Translations under genes and position numbers: made by a program | Shown here: positions 8,237-18,118 of the stretch, in pieces | How positions within the stretch are numbered: the stretch's first letter is position 1 | Layout: each line of letters begins with the position of its first letter | Assembly: GCA_025358925.1 (NCBI GenBank) | Contig: JANYHT010000013.1 | Location: forward strand, 1-64,000 | Reading direction: 5' to 3' | Source of the DNA: Gemmatimonadaceae bacterium | GTDB taxonomy: Bacteria > Gemmatimonadota > Gemmatimonadetes > Gemmatimonadales > Gemmatimonadaceae | DNA length: 64,000 nucleotides | Notes under the pieces: generated by a model | Databases searched by the model: none | Told to the model about the DNA's origin: nothing | The model's input: the letters and a program-made list of their open reading frames with translations, nothing else

Positions 8237-10876
8237 ATGGTGGTGCGCGCGACACAGCTGCCAGCGCTCCTGCGCGACCGCTACCGCATCGAGCGCGAAA
8301 TTGGCGCTGGCGGGATGGCGACCGTGTACCTCGCGCACGACCTGAAACATGATCGCGACGTCGCCATAAAAGTCCTCAAGCCCGAACTCGGTGCTGTGCT
8401 CGGCGCCGAACGTTTTTTAAGCGAAATAAAAGTCACTGCCAATTTGCAGCACCCCAATTTGTTGCCACTGTTTGATTCTGGCGAAGCCGATGGACTGTTG
8501 TACTATGTGATGCCGTATCTCGAAGGCGAGACGCTACGTGCGCGGTTGGACCGCGAGAAGCAGCTACCAATCGACGAAACATTGCGTCTTGTGACGTTGA
8601 TGGCGGGCGCATTGGACTTCGCGCACGCACGTGGCGTGATTCATCGAGATCTCAAGCCCGAGAACATTCTGCTGCAAGCCGGACAACCGGTGATCGCCGA
8701 TTTCGGCATCGCGCTCGCGATTGTCCAGGTCGGCGGAACGCGCATGACGGAAACAGGATTGTCGGTGGGTACGCCCCACTACATGAGCCCTGAACAAGCG
8801 GCGGGTGATCGTGCCGTCGATGCGCGAAGTGATCAGTACGCGCTGGGAGCGCTCACGTACGAAATGTTAACCGGAGAGCCACCGCTCACGGGTGCAACGG
8901 CGCAAGTGATTTTCGCGCGAGTGATGACAGAAACACCGCGCAGTGTTCGCAGTGCGAGACCGGCGGTATTGGCCGGCCCCGATGCGGCCGTGCAGCGCGC
9001 GCTGTCCAAGTCACCAGCAGATCGATTCGCCACATGCGAGGACTTTGCACGTGCTCTGATGGCATCCGATACGCGCGTTCTCACGACTCCTGCGACGCGT
9101 CGTGTCCGCGTAAAAGTCGTTGGCGTCGCCGTCATTGGTCTTGCGCTCATCGCGAGTCTTATGGTCATCGTGTTCCAGCGCCGCACAGCCGACCGGTCGC
9201 TCCCCGTCATCGGTCGCACAACGCAAGTCACGCGCGATCCTGGCCTCGAGATTGATCCCGCGCTGTCACCCGACGGTATGATGGTCGCGTATGCACAAGG
9301 CGCGACCACGCATATGCAGATCTTTGTGCAGCAGGTGACGGGAGGTCGACGCGCCGCACTGACAAACGATTCGAAAGACAACTTTCGGTCGCCACAGTGG
9401 TCTCCCGACGGCACACAGGTCGCGTATCAAGGAAACGACGGGATCTTTGTTGTCGCGAGTCTCGGTGGGCCGCCACGACGCATAGTACGGATCGACACGG
9501 CTGCGATGGATTTGGGTTCGGCATCATACACACCACTGACCGGCATCACGTGGTCACGCGATGGAAAACATCTCGCGTACACGCGCGTCGGCGGTGGTCT
9601 ATTTGTCGTTCCAGTAGCGGGCGGCGAATCCGTTCGTGTCGCCGCGCCTACCGAGCCTGCATCGTCGGCGTGGTCACCGGATGGGTCGCATGTGGCGCTC
9701 AGCTCAGGCAACGCCATTTTTGCATTTGGTACCGGATACTTCGGCAACGTCGGTAACTCGTCGATTTGGATTGTGCCAATTAACGGCACACCAGCCATTC
9801 GTGTCACCGATGGCGCTTCCCTCAACACGAGCCCGCAGTGGTCGACTGACGGACGCACGTTGTATTGGGTGTCAGACCGCGGTGGCAGCCGTGATATTTA
9901 CCAAGTGCGTCTCGATCGTGGATACAAGCCCGTTGGAGCGCCGCAGCGACTGACAACAGGTCTCGAAGCGCACAGTATCAGTGTTTCGGCAAACGGCGCG
10001 CATCTGGCGTACTCGAGTTTTAAAACGCTCTCGAACATCTGGGCGATCAACGTGCCGACCAATGCTCCCGTATCCGCATCGACAGCGCGCGCCATCACCA
10101 CTGGCTATCAAACCATTGAGGGTGTTGACCTCTCGGCCGATGGCCAAACATTGGTCTTCGATTCTGATCGTGGTGGTAATCCTGACATATATCGCATGTC
10201 GGCAGCGGGCGGTGACGCCAGCAAGCTCACGTCCGACTCCGCTGGTGATTACAGCGCCGCTTGGTCGCGAGACGGAACGCAGATTGCGTTTCACTCAACG
10301 CGTGGTGGAAATCGCAACATCTACACGATGAATGCCGACGGAACAGGAGTGATCCAGCGTACATCCGGCCCGGCGCAAGAGCTGGATCCCGTGTGGTCTC
10401 CCGATGGATCGACCTTGGCCTATGAAGTGTTCGTGGACAGCGGCTCAAGTTTTCATGTGCTTCCATTGGCACAGGGAGAAGGGGCCGTGCGAATGATCGC
10501 CGCAAAAGGAGATTTCTTGTCGTGGTCACCTGTTGATGATGTGTTAGCATTTCACGCAACCGACGGTCTTCGCATCATGCCATCGGCGGGTACGCCGAGT
10601 CGACTGCTCGTCGACAACACGAAGGACGGCGGTGAAGCGTTTTTGTCCAGATGGTCGCCGGATGGTCGTACGCTCTATTATCTGTCGCGACGTTCGGCGG
10701 GTTGGTCCATTCGGTCGGTGCCATTCACAGGCGGGCCGACTCGCGCGCTCGTGAATTTCGACGACCCATCACGTCAGCCGACACGCTACGGATTCACCAC
10801 CGACGGTCGAATGTTCTACTTCACAATCGGCAGCAACGAGAGTGATGTGTGGGTGATGACGTTAGGGCGGCGGTGA
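8237..10876 (+). CDS. Transmembrane Ser/Thr protein kinase with extracytoplasmic PD40 beta-propeller
   Basis: An 879-aa PknB-like signalling kinase. The glycine loop GAGGMATVY begins at 23. The ATP lysine is Lys45, HRDLKPEN is at 136-143, DFG at 155-157, and MSPEQAAG in the activation segment. A single membrane helix lies at about 293-314. Residues from about 330 form WD40-like/PD40 blades, recognisable by repeated WSPDG or WSRDG turns, a TolB-like propeller that probably faces the periplasm. All catalytic residues are present. The ligand and targets are unknown. It may be co-transcribed with argG, but it has no obvious Shine-Dalgarno. This architecture is common and expanded in Gemmatimonadota. 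Confidence 0.93.
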   Translation: MVVRATQLPALLRDRYRIEREIGAGGMATVYLAHDLKHDRDVAIKVLKPELGAVLGAERFLSEIKVTANLQHPNLLPLFDSGEADGLLYYVMPYLEGETLRARLDREKQLPIDETLRLVTLMAGALDFAHARGVIHRDLKPENILLQAGQPVIADFGIALAIVQVGGTRMTETGLSVGTPHYMSPEQAAGDRAVDARSDQYALGALTYEMLTGEPPLTGATAQVIFARVMTETPRSVRSARPAVLAGPDAAVQRALSKSPADRFATCEDFARALMASDTRVLTTPATRRVRVKVVGVAVIGLALIASLMVIVFQRRTADRSLPVIGRTTQVTRDPGLEIDPALSPDGMMVAYAQGATTHMQIFVQQVTGGRRAALTNDSKDNFRSPQWSPDGTQVAYQGNDGIFVVASLGGPPRRIVRIDTAAMDLGSASYTPLTGITWSRDGKHLAYTRVGGGLFVVPVAGGESVRVAAPTEPASSAWSPDGSHVALSSGNAIFAFGTGYFGNVGNSSIWIVPINGTPAIRVTDGASLNTSPQWSTDGRTLYWVSDRGGSRDIYQVRLDRGYKPVGAPQRLTTGLEAHSISVSANGAHLAYSSFKTLSNIWAINVPTNAPVSASTARAITTGYQTIEGVDLSADGQTLVFDSDRGGNPDIYRMSAAGGDASKLTSDSAGDYSAAWSRDGTQIAFHSTRGGNRNIYTMNADGTGVIQRTSGPAQELDPVWSPDGSTLAYEVFVDSGSSFHVLPLAQGEGAVRMIAAKGDFLSWSPVDDVLAFHATDGLRIMPSAGTPSRLLVDNTKDGGEAFLSRWSPDGRTLYYLSRRSAGWSIRSVPFTGGPTRALVNFDDPSRQPTRYGFTTDGRMFYFTIGSNESDVWVMTLGRR

Positions 10877-10961
10877 CCGTGACACGTCGCGCATGAGTGA
10901 GTCGCTCAATGACGTTGCCGAACTGGATACTTTCGTTCGATACCGTGGTGGCGTTACTTGA
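10871..10961 (+). pseudogene. Fragment duplicating the 5' end of the SDR gene at 11715
   Basis: Bases 10871-10920 match 11693-11742 at 42 of 50 positions with no gap. The match covers upstream DNA, the ATG and codons for MSESLND. Here the frame starts at ATG 10893, gives MSESLNDVAELDTF and stops at 10959-10961 after 22 codons. The match also includes the stop codon of the kinase gene. It is best read as a leftover of an old duplication or recombination. Confidence 0.6.
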
Positions 10962-10979
10962 TGGTGCGCATGCAACGAA

Positions 10980-11540
10980 TTACGGCACCCACGTCGTGAA
11001 GGTCGACGCACCCTCGCGACGGCTCATGTCGGGGACGTCGGCCGGAACGCCGATGTTGACCAACGCCACCACGCGTTCGCCGTCGCGTGCACCAATCGAC
11101 GCGCGTGCCACGGGGTCGGCCATCACCGCGCCCGTTTTGATGTGCGTGCCGAGTCCAAGCTCAACCGCCACCAGCGACAAATTTTGCAGCGCCATCATGA
11201 CCGACGCATAATCTTCTTCGCGAATTTCTTCGTTTTCGTTTTGCACCACTGCGACGGCAATCATCGCCGGCAATGCACGATGTTCTTTCGCAACGTTTTC
11301 CCGTGTCGTGCGCGCTTTTTCCTGATCTTCAATTTTTCGCGCTTTGCGATTACCCAATGCCAGTCCGAAGGCATAGCGTGCGTCGGGGCCCAGCACGTAG
11401 AAGCGCCACGGTTGCGTGAGCCGATGGTTTGGCGCGAGCGTCGCCGCACCCAGCAACGCTTCGATGTTGTCGCGCGAAACGGGTAGATCGCGAAAGCGCT
11501 TGATGGAACGGCGCTGGGTTATTGCTTCTGATACACGCAT
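10980..11540 (-). CDS. Nitroreductase family FMN-dependent oxidoreductase
   Basis: A 186-aa flavoprotein. The N-terminus RVSEAITQRRSIKRF is the classic FMN-binding start (RRS), followed by ATLAPNHRLTQPWRFYV. The C-terminal region VELGLGTHIKTG occupies the usual second FMN-contact position. The closest subtype is the YdjA/NfnB-like putative NAD(P)H nitroreductases, which reduce nitro or quinone compounds in the cytosol. It is divergent from the SDR gene across a 174-bp region that probably carries both promoters. No Shine-Dalgarno is seen. Confidence 0.88.
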   Translation of the reverse strand: MRVSEAITQRRSIKRFRDLPVSRDNIEALLGAATLAPNHRLTQPWRFYVLGPDARYAFGLALGNRKARKIEDQEKARTTRENVAKEHRALPAMIAVAVVQNENEEIREEDYASVMMALQNLSLVAVELGLGTHIKTGAVMADPVARASIGARDGERVVALVNIGVPADVPDMSRREGASTFTTWVP

Positions 11541-11714
11541 GATTTTTGTGAAGGCGGGTTTGGTTGCCGACCGGTCTCCTCAAACTTACTATTGCGCATC
11601 GCATGTGCGCTCGCACGACTCCCTTCCCCGCCATGTCAGCCAGCAAACCAAATTACGGTCTCGATGCGCCTCACGTAGTGCGCAATGGGCGCCGGTGACC
11701 GAGACATATCACGT

Positions 11715-12470
11715 ATGAGCGAATCGCTCAATGACTTTGCCGGTCGCGTCGCCATCGTGACTGGCGCTGCACGCGGACTCGGTCGCGCAGCGATCGAGCG
11801 TTTGCACGAGCGAGGCGCGTGTGTCGTCATCAACGCGCGTGATCAAGCGCGGGCGCAGGCCATCGCCGATGTGCTGGGCGAACGTGCATTCGCGGTTGCT
11901 GGCGACATCACGCACTCGGGTGTCCCAGAAGCAATCGTGCGACAGACGCTCGAACGTTTTGGTCGCGTCGATATTCTCGTCAACAATGCTGCACTGGCAA
12001 TGTCAACGCGATTCGACGCATTATCTATAGACGAATGGCGCGCTGCGCTTGAAGTGAATCTCACGGCACCATTTGTGTTCACGAAAGCCGTGTTGCCGTC
12101 CATGAAAGCGCAGCAGTACGGACGCATAGTAAATATTTCGTCGACCGGCGGGCGGATGGTGAGTACACTCGGCGGCGCGCATTATACAGCCTCGAAAACT
12201 GGGCTGCTTGGGTTGACGCGTGCGGCCGCTAAAGAGTTGGGGCGATTCGGCATCACCGTTAATGCCGTCTGCCCTGGAATGATTGATACCGAACTGACGC
12301 GCGAGTACGCGTCGTCCGAAATGCTGCAGCAATTGGCATCCGGCTTTCCGGTACCGCGACTCGGCACGGCGCGCGAAGTCGCGGATGTGATTTGTTTCGC
12401 GGCATCCGAAGCCGCGGGCTACATTAGCGGCGCCGCGTTTGACATCAACGGCGGCGATTTGATGATGTAG
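11715..12470 (+). CDS. SDR family NAD(P)-dependent oxidoreductase
   Basis: A 251-aa short-chain dehydrogenase of the FabG-like classical type. The cofactor motif TGAARGLG is near residues 15-22, the NNAA motif follows, then Ser in NISSTGG and the active-site Tyr/Lys pair in YTASKTG. The C-terminus SGAAFDINGGDLM fits FabG-like enzymes. The ATG at 11715 aligns with the family N-terminus; an upstream in-frame ATG at 11685 is less likely. A DAACS-type symporter follows after 45 bp on the same strand, so the enzyme may act on an imported organic acid, which is inference. Confidence 0.9.
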   Translation: MSESLNDFAGRVAIVTGAARGLGRAAIERLHERGACVVINARDQARAQAIADVLGERAFAVAGDITHSGVPEAIVRQTLERFGRVDILVNNAALAMSTRFDALSIDEWRAALEVNLTAPFVFTKAVLPSMKAQQYGRIVNISSTGGRMVSTLGGAHYTASKTGLLGLTRAAAKELGRFGITVNAVCPGMIDTELTREYASSEMLQQLASGFPVPRLGTAREVADVICFAASEAAGYISGAAFDINGGDLMM

Positions 12471-12515
12471 CGTGTTGCCCGCGATGCGCAGTCACCCATT
12501 TCACGGAGTACCGTT

Positions 12516-13754
12516 TTGAAAGAAGCCGATCGTGTGTTGCTTGCGCTCGGCGTCGCCCTCGCTGGTGGCATGGTGATCGGTGCGACGGACAATGCAGCAC
12601 TACTTCGCGCCGCCGATGCGATTGCTCCGCTCGGGACGTTGTGGGTGAACGCGATTCGCATGACCGTCATTCCGCTCGTGGTCTCGTTGATCATCACCGG
12701 CGTTGCGTCTGCGGCCGACGTGAAATCGACTGGTCGCATCGGTGCGCGCACGCTCGTGGTTTTTATCGCGTTGCTGACCGCCACTGCGGCCATCATCATT
12801 CCACTCGTAGGCGTGCTCTTTGCAACATTGCCGTCAACGCAGGGCGTTCGACCGCCGCTACCCGCCGGTGCGGCCGAGGCGGCGAGTCAGCTTGCGGCTG
12901 GCGGTCAGGTGCAAACCGCAGGGTCGTTTCTTGTGTCGCTCATTCCGGCAAACCCTGTCGCGGCGGCGGCGAGCGGCGCGATGATGCCGCTGGTATTGTT
13001 TGCGCTGCTGCTGGCGATCGCAATTGCGCAAAGCCCCACACGCGAACGCGAAACACTGGTGGGAGTTTTTCGCGCGCTTGCCGACGCAATGCTGCGAATT
13101 GTGCGATGGGTCGTGCTCGCAGCGCCCATTGGCGTGTTTGCGTTGGTGTTGCCGCTGGCGGCGCATTTGGGAGCGAGTGTCGCGGGCGCGATTGGTGTGT
13201 ACATCTTGGCGTATTCGCTCGGATCGGTCGTGATCGCGCTGCTGCTCTATCCAACGGTTGCCGTTTTTGGTGGCGTTCCCATTCGACAATTCGCGCGCGC
13301 CGTTCTGCCCTCCCAGTTGATCGCGTTTAGTTCCAGTTCGTCCGTCGCGTCATTGCCGGCGCTCATTGAGAGCGCAGAACGCGGGCTTGGCATACCAAAT
13401 CGGGTCAGTGGTTTTGTGGTTCCGCTCGCGGTGTCGACGTTCAAAATCGGGGGGCCGGTCAGTTGGACTATCGGCGCATTTTTTATTGGATGGTTTTACG
13501 GTGTGCCGTTGCATGCGCGCGAACTGGCCACCATTGCCTTCGCCGCCGTGTTTCTGTCATTCGCCGCACCCGGTGTCCCACGCGGTGCCTTCATCATGCT
13601 CACTCCGCTCTTTGTGGCCATTGGACTTCCAGCGGAAGGCATCGGCATTCTCATTGCGGTCGACGCCATTCCTGACACGTTTGCGACGGTGCTGAACGTC
13701 ACGGGCGATCTCGCCGCAACAGCACTCGTCGCGCATCGCGAGCGCAATGACTGA
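12516..13754 (+). CDS. Dicarboxylate/amino acid:cation symporter (DAACS family)
   Basis: A 412-aa inner-membrane protein with about eight to ten hydrophobic segments. Family landmarks are the N-terminal GGMVIGATD region, the SSSSVASLPALIESAE serine-rich reentrant loop and GLPAEGIGILIAVDAIPDTFATVLNVTGDLAAT near the C-terminus, which corresponds to the substrate and sodium binding region. Likely substrates are glutamate/aspartate or C4-dicarboxylates. The start is TTG at 12516 with CGGAG about 8 nt upstream. Its stop overlaps the first codons of the truncated serine hydrolase. Confidence 0.9.
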   Translation: MKEADRVLLALGVALAGGMVIGATDNAALLRAADAIAPLGTLWVNAIRMTVIPLVVSLIITGVASAADVKSTGRIGARTLVVFIALLTATAAIIIPLVGVLFATLPSTQGVRPPLPAGAAEAASQLAAGGQVQTAGSFLVSLIPANPVAAAASGAMMPLVLFALLLAIAIAQSPTRERETLVGVFRALADAMLRIVRWVVLAAPIGVFALVLPLAAHLGASVAGAIGVYILAYSLGSVVIALLLYPTVAVFGGVPIRQFARAVLPSQLIAFSSSSSVASLPALIESAERGLGIPNRVSGFVVPLAVSTFKIGGPVSWTIGAFFIGWFYGVPLHARELATIAFAAVFLSFAAPGVPRGAFIMLTPLFVAIGLPAEGIGILIAVDAIPDTFATVLNVTGDLAATALVAHRERND

Positions 13755-14436
13755 CCGCTCCCCGTCGCTGCGACATATTCACTTTTCATCGCACCTCGCT
13801 ATGCGTTTACTGTACGCCGCGCTTGTTGTAACGGCATTATGCTGTGTGCAACTCAATGCGCAAACGGCGCCCACCGATTCTGTTGTGCATCGCATCCTTC
13901 GCGAGCGAGTTGACGCAGGGCGCTTCGCCGGCATCGTTGCTGGTCTCGTGTCACGCGCGGATGCGCGACGCGTGATTGCGTATGGCCCGAGCGCGGGTGT
14001 GCAGCCGTTCGATGGCAACACGGCATTTGAAATAGGTTCGATTACGAAAACCTTCACTGCGTCAATTCTCGCCGACATGGTGCGCACGCACGAAGTCGCT
14101 TTGGACGATGCAGTGTCAGGCCTCCTGCCAGCCGGGACGGTGGTGCCAGAACGTAACGGCCGGAAGATCACGCTACTTGACCTCGCAACGCAGAGTTCAG
14201 GGTTGCCGAGCTTGCCCGACAACTTCAAACCGAACGACAACGAAAATCCGTACGCCGACTACACAATACAGCAGCTCTATACATTTCTTGGCGCCTATCA
14301 ACTGCTGCGCGATATCGGCTCGAAGTACGAGTACTCCAACATGGGCGTTGGACTGCTTGGACAAGCGCTCGCCAACCGCGCGCGGATGGACTACGAAGCG
14401 CTGGTGACCGCTGTCGCCGTAGCATCGGTGAGGTAA
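13747..14436 (+). pseudogene. C-terminally truncated serine hydrolase (class C beta-lactamase fold)
   Basis: 229 aa (211 from the alternative ATG 13801, which starts directly at the signal peptide MRLLYAALVVTALC). The SxxK nucleophile motif SITK and the YSN motif (KYEYSNMGVGLLG) are present, so the first two catalytic boxes are intact. The protein then ends in an unrelated tail, VTAVAVASVR, well before the third box (HTG/KTG). Family members usually have 380-600 residues. About 100 bp later a convergent kinase gene ends. This looks like a 3' deletion. Confidence 0.7.
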
Positions 14437-14533
14437 AGCGCCATTTGACGGTCGTCATCGACAACATGATGTGAATAGTGCAAAAGAAAATTAGAGAAAC
14501 CATACTGCTGTGAGTGCCGACTTGCAGTCGCGT

Positions 14534-17398
14534 TTAGGGTTTCACCTTGATGGTCGGCACAATCGGCTCGCCCGACACCCGCGCAAGTTTGTCTTGTGCC
14601 ACGCGCACCTGAGCAGCCATCAACGGGTCGGCGTCCTTAAACAGCTCGACATATTTGGTGAAATAACTCGCCGCTTTCGCGCGATCGCCTCGCGACTCGT
14701 AAATGTCACCCAACTGTTGCAAAGCCTGAGCGTACCACGCCGTTTCATACACAAATCCACCCCCCAACGACGGCGTGTCCAACGCGCGCTCCAACAACAC
14801 GCGCGACGAATCTGTCTTCCCTAACCTTGCAAGCGCAGTCGCCGCCTCGGGAAGTCCGCGGCTGTAGAGATGGGTTGACGACGGCATTGGCGAAGAATTC
14901 CACGCGAGGAATGCAGTGGCCGCTCGATCCCATTCACCATGCGCCGCAGCGATGGCACCAGCGGCGCCCGCCGAGTCGGCGCGGAAAGAGAGCGCCGTTG
15001 CCTTCGTTCGTGCGCGCCACTCGTCGAGTAGCTGTTGCGCTTCGCGAATTTTCCCGACATCTGCCAACAGCGCAATCACCGTACCATACTCGTCCACACT
15101 GCGATTGTCCGGCGTCGACGCGAGAAAGGCTGCATAGCCTAGGCGCGCACGTGCTGTGTCGCCACTCATGCGGAATTCTGCGAGCGCAAAGATCGCCCGC
15201 ACATTGGGCAAGAAATTTTTGCAGTGCGTAAATGCACGCAGTTGTCCACGGTATAGGTTGAGGCCGCACCGAAAAAATGGGCGTTCCTCGCCCAGTTTGA
15301 TGCCAGACGGCGACTCGAGATAGGCTGCGGTAGCAGCGAAGTCGCGTCTACCGAAAAATATTCCCGCTTCCGAAACTAACGTGAGCACGGCGTCTGGTAC
15401 GCGCTCCTTCATCCGAGTGACCGTCGATTCTGCCGCAACAAACTTTTGCTGCGCCATCTGCGCTTCGACCAAATTGAAATAGCCGACGGCCTTTTTCGGC
15501 TCGGCCTCGACGCCACGCCGTTGCATAGCTTCCGCATCCACAAAACGCCGTCGCGAAAGCAAGAAATTTGCGTAGTTGGTTTGCTCGCGATCCATCGTTG
15601 CCAGTCGCGACCACGCCGCTTCTTGTTCGGCATCCTCACCGCGGGTGTCGTGGTAGCGCGCACTCGTGACCAACGCGGCGGCTTCTGACAGACGATCACG
15701 CAGCGCATAGGCATGAGTGGCCGCATCGCTGGCCAATTGCATTTGTCCTGAATTTGCGTACGCGACATAGAGCGCGCTCCACGCGCTGGCAAATGTGGTA
15801 TCAAGCACGAGGGCCTGCTTGGCGAGCGTGATGGAGAGTGTCGCATCGCCACTATTGCCCGCCCGTGCCGCGGCCGAGTAGAGGCGCAAGGCTGGCAACG
15901 AGGCTGTGGTGACCTGCGACAGTGTCGGCGCGTTGCTGACACTGCGCAACGATTCACCAATGCCCTTGCGCAACGAACGCCCTAGCGCTTCCACGGCTCC
16001 GATCAACTTCGATTCGTCTGCGGCGGTGGCGCGCGCAGTTAGTGCTTCGCCGCCGCTCGCGGTCGCGAGCACGCGCGCAGTGATTTGGTATCCGCCGCCC
16101 AAACGCGCTATGTCGCCAACGATGAATGCCTTCGCGCCTTCCCGTTCCGAGAGCGCATGCACCAGCGAGTCGGGGAGCACGCCACCGGCGAGAAGTCCCA
16201 TGCGCTTAATGCCCGCGAACATCGCTGACTGTGTCATCACTTTTACAACGTGTGATTGCTGCAGCTCTACGCGAACGGCGTCGGTGACTGTACTGGCGAG
16301 CGACGAGTCGGTGGTGCGATTTTGAAAATCCGCGACGAGCACGAGGTCATTCGCGGCCAAAATGTCGTTGCCGATCAACGTCCCCGCACGACCGTCTTTG
16401 CCAAACCAAAGTATTCCGCCGAGCCCTAGTGCGAGCGTTGCACCTACGCCAACACTCACGGCGGTTCGCCTGCGTGCCGACCATCCAGGTGCGTTCACAA
16501 CGCTCGGCGACGTCATCTGTCCGCGGCTCGTCGCCGTGGTCACTGCACCTGTGCTCCCCGCACTTGCGGCGTCCAAAGCGACGAGCACGTCGCTGGCACT
16601 CTGCCATCGGTCTGCGGGATTCTTGGAGAGACAGCGCATAATGATTGCTTCGAGCGCTGGCGGGACCGTCTCGCGGTATATCGACAGAGGCTCCGGCGCT
16701 CTCGACAGATGTGCCGCGATGATCTGCTGCGCATTTGCGCCCGTGAACGGCGTGCGCCCAGCAATCAGTTCGTACGCCATTACACCAAGCGCATAGATAT
16801 CCACGCGATGATCCAGTGTTGGCTCGGCCGTGATCTGCTCGGGCGCCATGTAACTGGGCGTGCCCATCGCCATCCCCGCCGACGTGAGCGGGCTCGTGCC
16901 CTGCGCTTCGGTGATCGCCTTGGCGATACCGAAATCGGTGACGAGTGCATGCGCGCCGCTGAGGAGAATATTTTCCGGCTTGATGTCGCGATGGACTACG
17001 CCGCGCGCGTGGGAGTACGCCAGCGCATCCACGACCTCGCGCACAATGCGGGTGGCGTCGGCGATCGGCAACGCCCCCGATTTATCTATCCGATCGCGCA
17101 ACGATTGACCGTCAACGAATGGCATGACATAGAACAACACACCGTTGTCGCCACCGGAGTCGTACAGCGGCAAAATATTCGGATGCTGCAATCCCGCCGC
17201 GATTTCGATTTCTCGCAGGAAACGATCCGCGCCCACGCTGACCGCGAGCTCCGGGCGAAGCATTTTTACGGCAACTTGGCGATGGTGCTTCGCGTCGTCC
17301 GCGAGATACACCGTCGCCATGCCGCCAGCCCCGATTTCGCGGATCACGCGATATCGACCGGTGAGCGCCGAAGCGAGGGCGGCTAGCGGGTCAGTCAT
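14534..17398 (-). CDS. Transmembrane Ser/Thr protein kinase with C-terminal TPR-like sensor
   Basis: 954 aa. The kinase domain has GAGGMATVY at 23-31, Lys45, HRDIKPEN near 136-143, DFG near 155-157 and MAPEQIT in the activation loop. A membrane helix lies at about 312-333. The next part (about 340-490) resembles the FlgO/TolB-like region of such kinases (VLVADFQNRTTDSSLASTVTDAVRVELQQ), and residues about 500-930 are alpha-helical TPR-like repeats. It probably senses a periplasmic cue. The last gene of a minus-strand set of four that begins with another kinase at 21019. All catalytic residues are intact. Confidence 0.92.
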   Translation of the reverse strand: MTDPLAALASALTGRYRVIREIGAGGMATVYLADDAKHHRQVAVKMLRPELAVSVGADRFLREIEIAAGLQHPNILPLYDSGGDNGVLFYVMPFVDGQSLRDRIDKSGALPIADATRIVREVVDALAYSHARGVVHRDIKPENILLSGAHALVTDFGIAKAITEAQGTSPLTSAGMAMGTPSYMAPEQITAEPTLDHRVDIYALGVMAYELIAGRTPFTGANAQQIIAAHLSRAPEPLSIYRETVPPALEAIIMRCLSKNPADRWQSASDVLVALDAASAGSTGAVTTATSRGQMTSPSVVNAPGWSARRRTAVSVGVGATLALGLGGILWFGKDGRAGTLIGNDILAANDLVLVADFQNRTTDSSLASTVTDAVRVELQQSHVVKVMTQSAMFAGIKRMGLLAGGVLPDSLVHALSEREGAKAFIVGDIARLGGGYQITARVLATASGGEALTARATAADESKLIGAVEALGRSLRKGIGESLRSVSNAPTLSQVTTASLPALRLYSAAARAGNSGDATLSITLAKQALVLDTTFASAWSALYVAYANSGQMQLASDAATHAYALRDRLSEAAALVTSARYHDTRGEDAEQEAAWSRLATMDREQTNYANFLLSRRRFVDAEAMQRRGVEAEPKKAVGYFNLVEAQMAQQKFVAAESTVTRMKERVPDAVLTLVSEAGIFFGRRDFAATAAYLESPSGIKLGEERPFFRCGLNLYRGQLRAFTHCKNFLPNVRAIFALAEFRMSGDTARARLGYAAFLASTPDNRSVDEYGTVIALLADVGKIREAQQLLDEWRARTKATALSFRADSAGAAGAIAAAHGEWDRAATAFLAWNSSPMPSSTHLYSRGLPEAATALARLGKTDSSRVLLERALDTPSLGGGFVYETAWYAQALQQLGDIYESRGDRAKAASYFTKYVELFKDADPLMAAQVRVAQDKLARVSGEPIVPTIKVKP

Positions 17399-17513
17399 TC
17401 AGCGCGGGTCGTCCGGTGTTTTTCAATCGCGATTCTCCGAAGTGTGTGGCGCTCGTGAGCATCAAAAGTACGAACCAGCACGCAATGCCGCAAACGCGAT
17501 CTCGCGCGCGTTC

Positions 17514-18110
17514 CTAAAACGAAATGCGTGGCGACGGCACCGCCGGATCCACCCACACCTGACTCGGCTTGTACGACACCACCAGCACGCGCTGAAATTC
17601 CATGGGAAATCGCGCCGTCATTGCGGCAATCGGCAGCGATGCATTTGCATCGACGTGAATTTCCTTTGGTGGTTGATGCGCGTGATCTTCCGGCGCGACG
17701 ACAGCCTGCATCATTTGCTGCTGCAGCATGTCTCGCACGGCCGCTGCATCTGGCCAGCTCCAATTGCGCAACACAACGTCACCGCCCGACGCCGACGCCA
17801 GTCGCAACTGGGCAATAAATCGCGTCTGCGCTTTTTGCAGCCCGACCCGAAGGGCCGGGCGCGGCATTGTCGAATACGCCACAACGAATTCTGTCATGGT
17901 GCGCTGCGGCGCGAGCACCCGATGCAATGCATCCGTGTAGTTGAGATACATCGTCACTGACACGTGCGTTTGATCGCGCAGCACCAAGGTCGCGCGGTTA
18001 TCCGTGAGCTCGTGAAACGCTCCGATGTCGGAACGCGCATCGAGAGCAACAGATCGCGACAACACAGCGCCAAGCGCAAATGCCGCAGCGAGCGCAAATC
18101 GAGTGTGCAT
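17514..18110 (-). CDS. Uncharacterised exported 198-aa protein
   Basis: Signal peptide at 1-22 (MHTRFALAAAFALGAVLSRSVA). The mature part starts with a beta-rich segment (NRATLVLRDQTHVSVTMYLNYTDALHRVL) that resembles periplasmic beta-sandwich proteins, followed by HAHQPPKEIHVDA. No family was recognised with confidence. ATG 18110 is preceded by TTAGGA at good spacing. It lies 8 bp after the YHYH-domain gene and 115 bp before a kinase gene, all on the minus strand, so the products probably work together in the envelope. Confidence 0.7.
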   Translation of the reverse strand: MHTRFALAAAFALGAVLSRSVALDARSDIGAFHELTDNRATLVLRDQTHVSVTMYLNYTDALHRVLAPQRTMTEFVVAYSTMPRPALRVGLQKAQTRFIAQLRLASASGGDVVLRNWSWPDAAAVRDMLQQQMMQAVVAPEDHAHQPPKEIHVDANASLPIAAMTARFPMEFQRVLVVSYKPSQVWVDPAVPSPRISF

Positions 18111-18118
18111 CTATCGTC

